DNA of 6,118 bases from Bdellovibrionales bacterium. GTDB taxonomy: Bacteria; Bdellovibrionota; Bdellovibrionia; Bdellovibrionales; JAMPXM01. The notes under the pieces are model-generated. The model was not told where the DNA came from and ran no database searches. It saw only the letters and a program-made list of their open reading frames with translations. Location: NCBI GenBank assembly GCA_005793615.1, contig SXRI01000262.1, positions 1 through 6,118 of the forward strand, given 5' to 3'. How positions within the stretch are numbered: the stretch's first letter is position 1; each line of letters starts with the position of its first letter. The translations under genes were made by a program, and so were the position numbers. Below are positions 4,455 to 6,118 of this stretch, piece by piece.

Positions 4455-6118
4455 TCACATTTCCGGCAATAGTCCCACTGAGAAAAAACCATTGCGAGCG
4501 TTGTAGGAACCTGCGGTTTCCTGATAGGGGAGTATGAGTACGTTATTGGTGAGATCAAGATACACTGCGCGCGAGTAAATAGGGCCATAACCTTTGGTCG
4601 CGGGTTGGGCCGCATGAGCCGTCACCGAGGTGCACGAACTCGCTCCGATCGGAAACGTACAGTAATAGGTAGAAAGTTTTGTTTGTGAAGACATCTGGTT
4701 TGGAGTGGCGAGGTGAACTGAAGAAATCCACAGCCCTGTGTTCGATGCGGCGATACGTGGTGTGTTGCCTTTTCCGGAGCCACTTTCCACGGTCTGAGTT
4801 TGGCATCCTGAGATAGTGGTGCCAGCGAAAGTGCAGCTCGTGAGCTGAAGCCGCATATATTGATCACTGGTTTGATGAGCGGTATAAACACTCGTGCCTG
4901 AGACGGTTATGGATGGATACATGCCGGGATAAAGATTTCCTTGAGTACCATCGACGTAAGGTGCACTCGCTTCAACCGAGGTGGTACAGCTGGGATCAGC
5001 GGCGCTAATCGAGCAGGCGGTGAGGCGCAGTGCCGCGTTGGTGTTGGTATTGGGCACCGAACTTTCATCGTATGACGCCACGAGGGCAGTTGAACCGCTC
5101 AGCGTGATCGAGGGGTAGCTTCCCTGATAGGCCGAAGCAACTGTCGTCTTCTTGCAATCTACAGTGTTGAGAGTCGCGGCACTGGTGGCAGCTGCCGAGT
5201 CAATCGGGCACGATGAAACTACAAGAGTTTTCGCCGAGCCACCAATGCCCTTGGAGTTTGCAAGCACTAGGTAGCTTGAGCTGGCGGCGATAGCCGGAAA
5301 GAGGCCAGTGGCGTTGTCGCTGTCGAGAACGAACTTGGTACAATCACTGACGGTATTACCGCTGGCAGGTTTTTGACAAACGATGATGGTTCGCGTGCCG
5401 TTGGTATCGCCTCCGGCACCAGCATCGCCATTTTCCATTGACATGATGATCTTTTGTCCGACTTGAGTGATGCGCGGACCTGAGCCAGCGACACTGCCAG
5501 CGAGATTTGTAACCGCGGGAAGCGATAAAATCGAAATCAGATTGTTTTGGGTACAGCTTGAGGTGTTCGGCAGGCCCTTTGAAGTTTTCGAGCAAAGTGT
5601 CAATATCGGATTGTGAGTGTTCGCAGAGGTCATTGAGCGTGAGACAAGATAGATGCGACTGGAATCCGCCGCAATATCTGCTTCGATACCGTCGCAATCA
5701 AGAATTCCAAAATCGATGAAACATTGATTGGAGATCTGCGAAGTCAGAACCGAGTTTCCGTAGGAGGCCGAATTGATCGGCACATTCAGTGTCGCGCCCG
5801 ATTGTGTACCGCTCACTGCCAGTTTTGCGCGGAAGGTGCCAATGGCTGACGCTGGCGCCAGGCGTATGCGAATTTTGCAGGTTTCGTTTCTTCCCAGATC
5901 CGTGTCGCCACTGTAGCCACAATCGTCGCTGTTGGAGTCGAGCCTCGTAAACAACGTGTGATCGCTGACGCCGCTGTCAGGTGCGGCGATGTTGAAGCTA
6001 AGGCCGGTCGCGGTTTGTTCACCGGTGTTGGTAATGGTGTAGGTGGCGCTGGTGGCTGTCGTGGTGCCATCCGTGATAAAAAACTGCCCTATTGAAATCG
6101 GTGTCGTATTGATCGAAA
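4455..6118 (-). CDS. Large secreted protein: ASH/HYDIN-like domain plus Cys-paired seven-bladed propeller (5' partial)
   Basis: The minus-strand frame is open to the right edge, giving 553 visible C-terminal residues; the TTG at 5954 is internal and the true start is outside. Residue 1 is the codon at 6116-6114. Residues about 1-120 show the ASH/HYDIN-type Ig-like pattern: 'ATYTITNTGEQTATGLSFNI', a Cys pair at 66 and 80 (DDCG ... ETCKIRIRLAP), then 'GTFRAKLAVSGTQSGATLNV'. Residues about 125-553 hold seven repeats of about 52-67 residues, each opening with a PxIxxS-like strand and, except the last, containing two Cys 9-18 apart. An extra N-terminal Cys pair (132/141) could close the ring. I infer a beta-propeller; it was not modelled. 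Likely periplasmic or surface, perhaps a lipoprotein, but the N-terminus is missing. No enzyme motif was seen. Convergent with the lipoprotein gene, 10 bp between stops. Confidence 0.8.
   Translation of the reverse strand, partial: SINTTPISIGQFFITDGTTTATSATYTITNTGEQTATGLSFNIAAPDSGVSDHTLFTRLDSNSDDCGYSGDTDLGRNETCKIRIRLAPASAIGTFRAKLAVSGTQSGATLNVPINSASYGNSVLTSQISNQCFIDFGILDCDGIEADIAADSSRIYLVSRSMTSANTHNPILTLCSKTSKGLPNTSSCTQNNLISILSLPAVTNLAGSVAGSGPRITQVGQKIIMSMENGDAGAGGDTNGTRTIIVCQKPASGNTVSDCTKFVLDSDNATGLFPAIAASSSYLVLANSKGIGGSAKTLVVSSCPIDSAAATSAATLNTVDCKKTTVASAYQGSYPSITLSGSTALVASYDESSVPNTNTNAALRLTACSISAADPSCTTSVEASAPYVDGTQGNLYPGMYPSITVSGTSVYTAHQTSDQYMRLQLTSCTFAGTTISGCQTQTVESGSGKGNTPRIAASNTGLWISSVHLATPNQMSSQTKLSTYYCTFPIGASSCTSVTAHAAQPATKGYGPIYSRAVYLDLTNNVLILPYQETAGSYNARNGFFSVGLLPEM
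4458..5744 (-). repeat. Protein-level sevenfold repeat (candidate beta-propeller)
   Basis: Repeat openings, numbered from the first visible codon: ADIAADSS (about 146), PRITQVG (214), PAIAASS (274), PSITLSG (335), PSITVSG (401), PRIAASN (453) and PIYSRAV (512). Spacings are roughly 52-67 residues. Cys pairs lie at 132/141, 175/188, 247/259, 303/321, 368/377, 428/438 and 486/495. The repeats have diverged at DNA level, so this is an old protein repeat and not a recent tandem duplication. Confidence 0.7.

Noticed and set aside
4505..4522. Hairpin (AGGAACC / GGTTTCCT) followed on the minus strand by a T-run
   Set aside because: The stem is imperfect, the T-run is over ten bases away and both lie inside the coding region before the stop, so it is not a convincing intrinsic terminator.
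4160..4615. Minus-strand frame bridging the ends of the lipoprotein and propeller genes
   Set aside because: It overlaps two well-supported genes in other frames; the translation is Arg/Thr-rich shadow sequence with no recognisable pattern.
5356..5697. Alternative minus-strand frames within the propeller gene
   Set aside because: The competing frame shows regular repeats and Cys spacing through the whole region; the alternatives do not.

Overview
The window looks like chromosomal DNA of a Gram-negative bacterium. Four of its five genes carry or imply export signals: two outer-membrane beta-barrels, one lipoprotein with a clear lipobox, and one large secreted protein with an ASH/HYDIN-type Ig-like domain. 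Moderate base composition, TTG/GTG starts, very tight gene packing and this protein style would suit a Bdellovibrionota-, Myxococcota- or other 'deltaproteobacterial'-type genome. That placement is an impression and not a demonstrated assignment.

Bases 1-1770 (+) hold one sensor histidine kinase reading frame: helical sensor region, membrane helix, HAMP, PAS, HisKA, HATPase_c. It enters from the left edge and is interrupted by a single in-frame TAG (427-429) in the middle of the second membrane helix. Frame and domain order are intact on both sides, so this is a nonsense interruption. The catalytic half (460-1770) keeps all its motifs and could be made alone as a soluble kinase.

Bases 1767-2732 (-) encode an exported protein with a probable 8-strand beta-barrel flanked by Pro/Ala-rich and acidic repeat tails. 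Its stop overlaps the kinase stop tail to tail. Bases 2731-3405 (+) encode a second small beta-barrel ending in the classic C-terminal Phe. The two genes are divergent with overlapping start codons, and an AT-rich stretch inside the overlap contains promoter-like elements facing both ways around nearly the same -10 box. Bases 3395-4444 (+) encode a lipoprotein that overlaps the end of the barrel gene and is probably translationally coupled to it.

Bases 4455-6118 (-) hold the C-terminal 553 residues of a large secreted protein that runs off the right edge. An ASH/HYDIN-like domain is followed by seven repeats of about 60 residues that look like a seven-bladed beta-propeller, with a cysteine pair at each blade. 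Only 10 bp separate it from the lipoprotein gene.

Taken together this is an envelope/surface locus of two barrels, a surface-type lipoprotein and a propeller protein, next to an orphan, broken sensor kinase. No tRNA, rRNA, CRISPR array, insertion sequence or clear intrinsic terminator was seen, and no stretch over 300 bases lacks a gene. The most unusual items are the amber codon in the kinase, the Cys-paired seven-fold repeat protein and the zero-length divergent promoter region.
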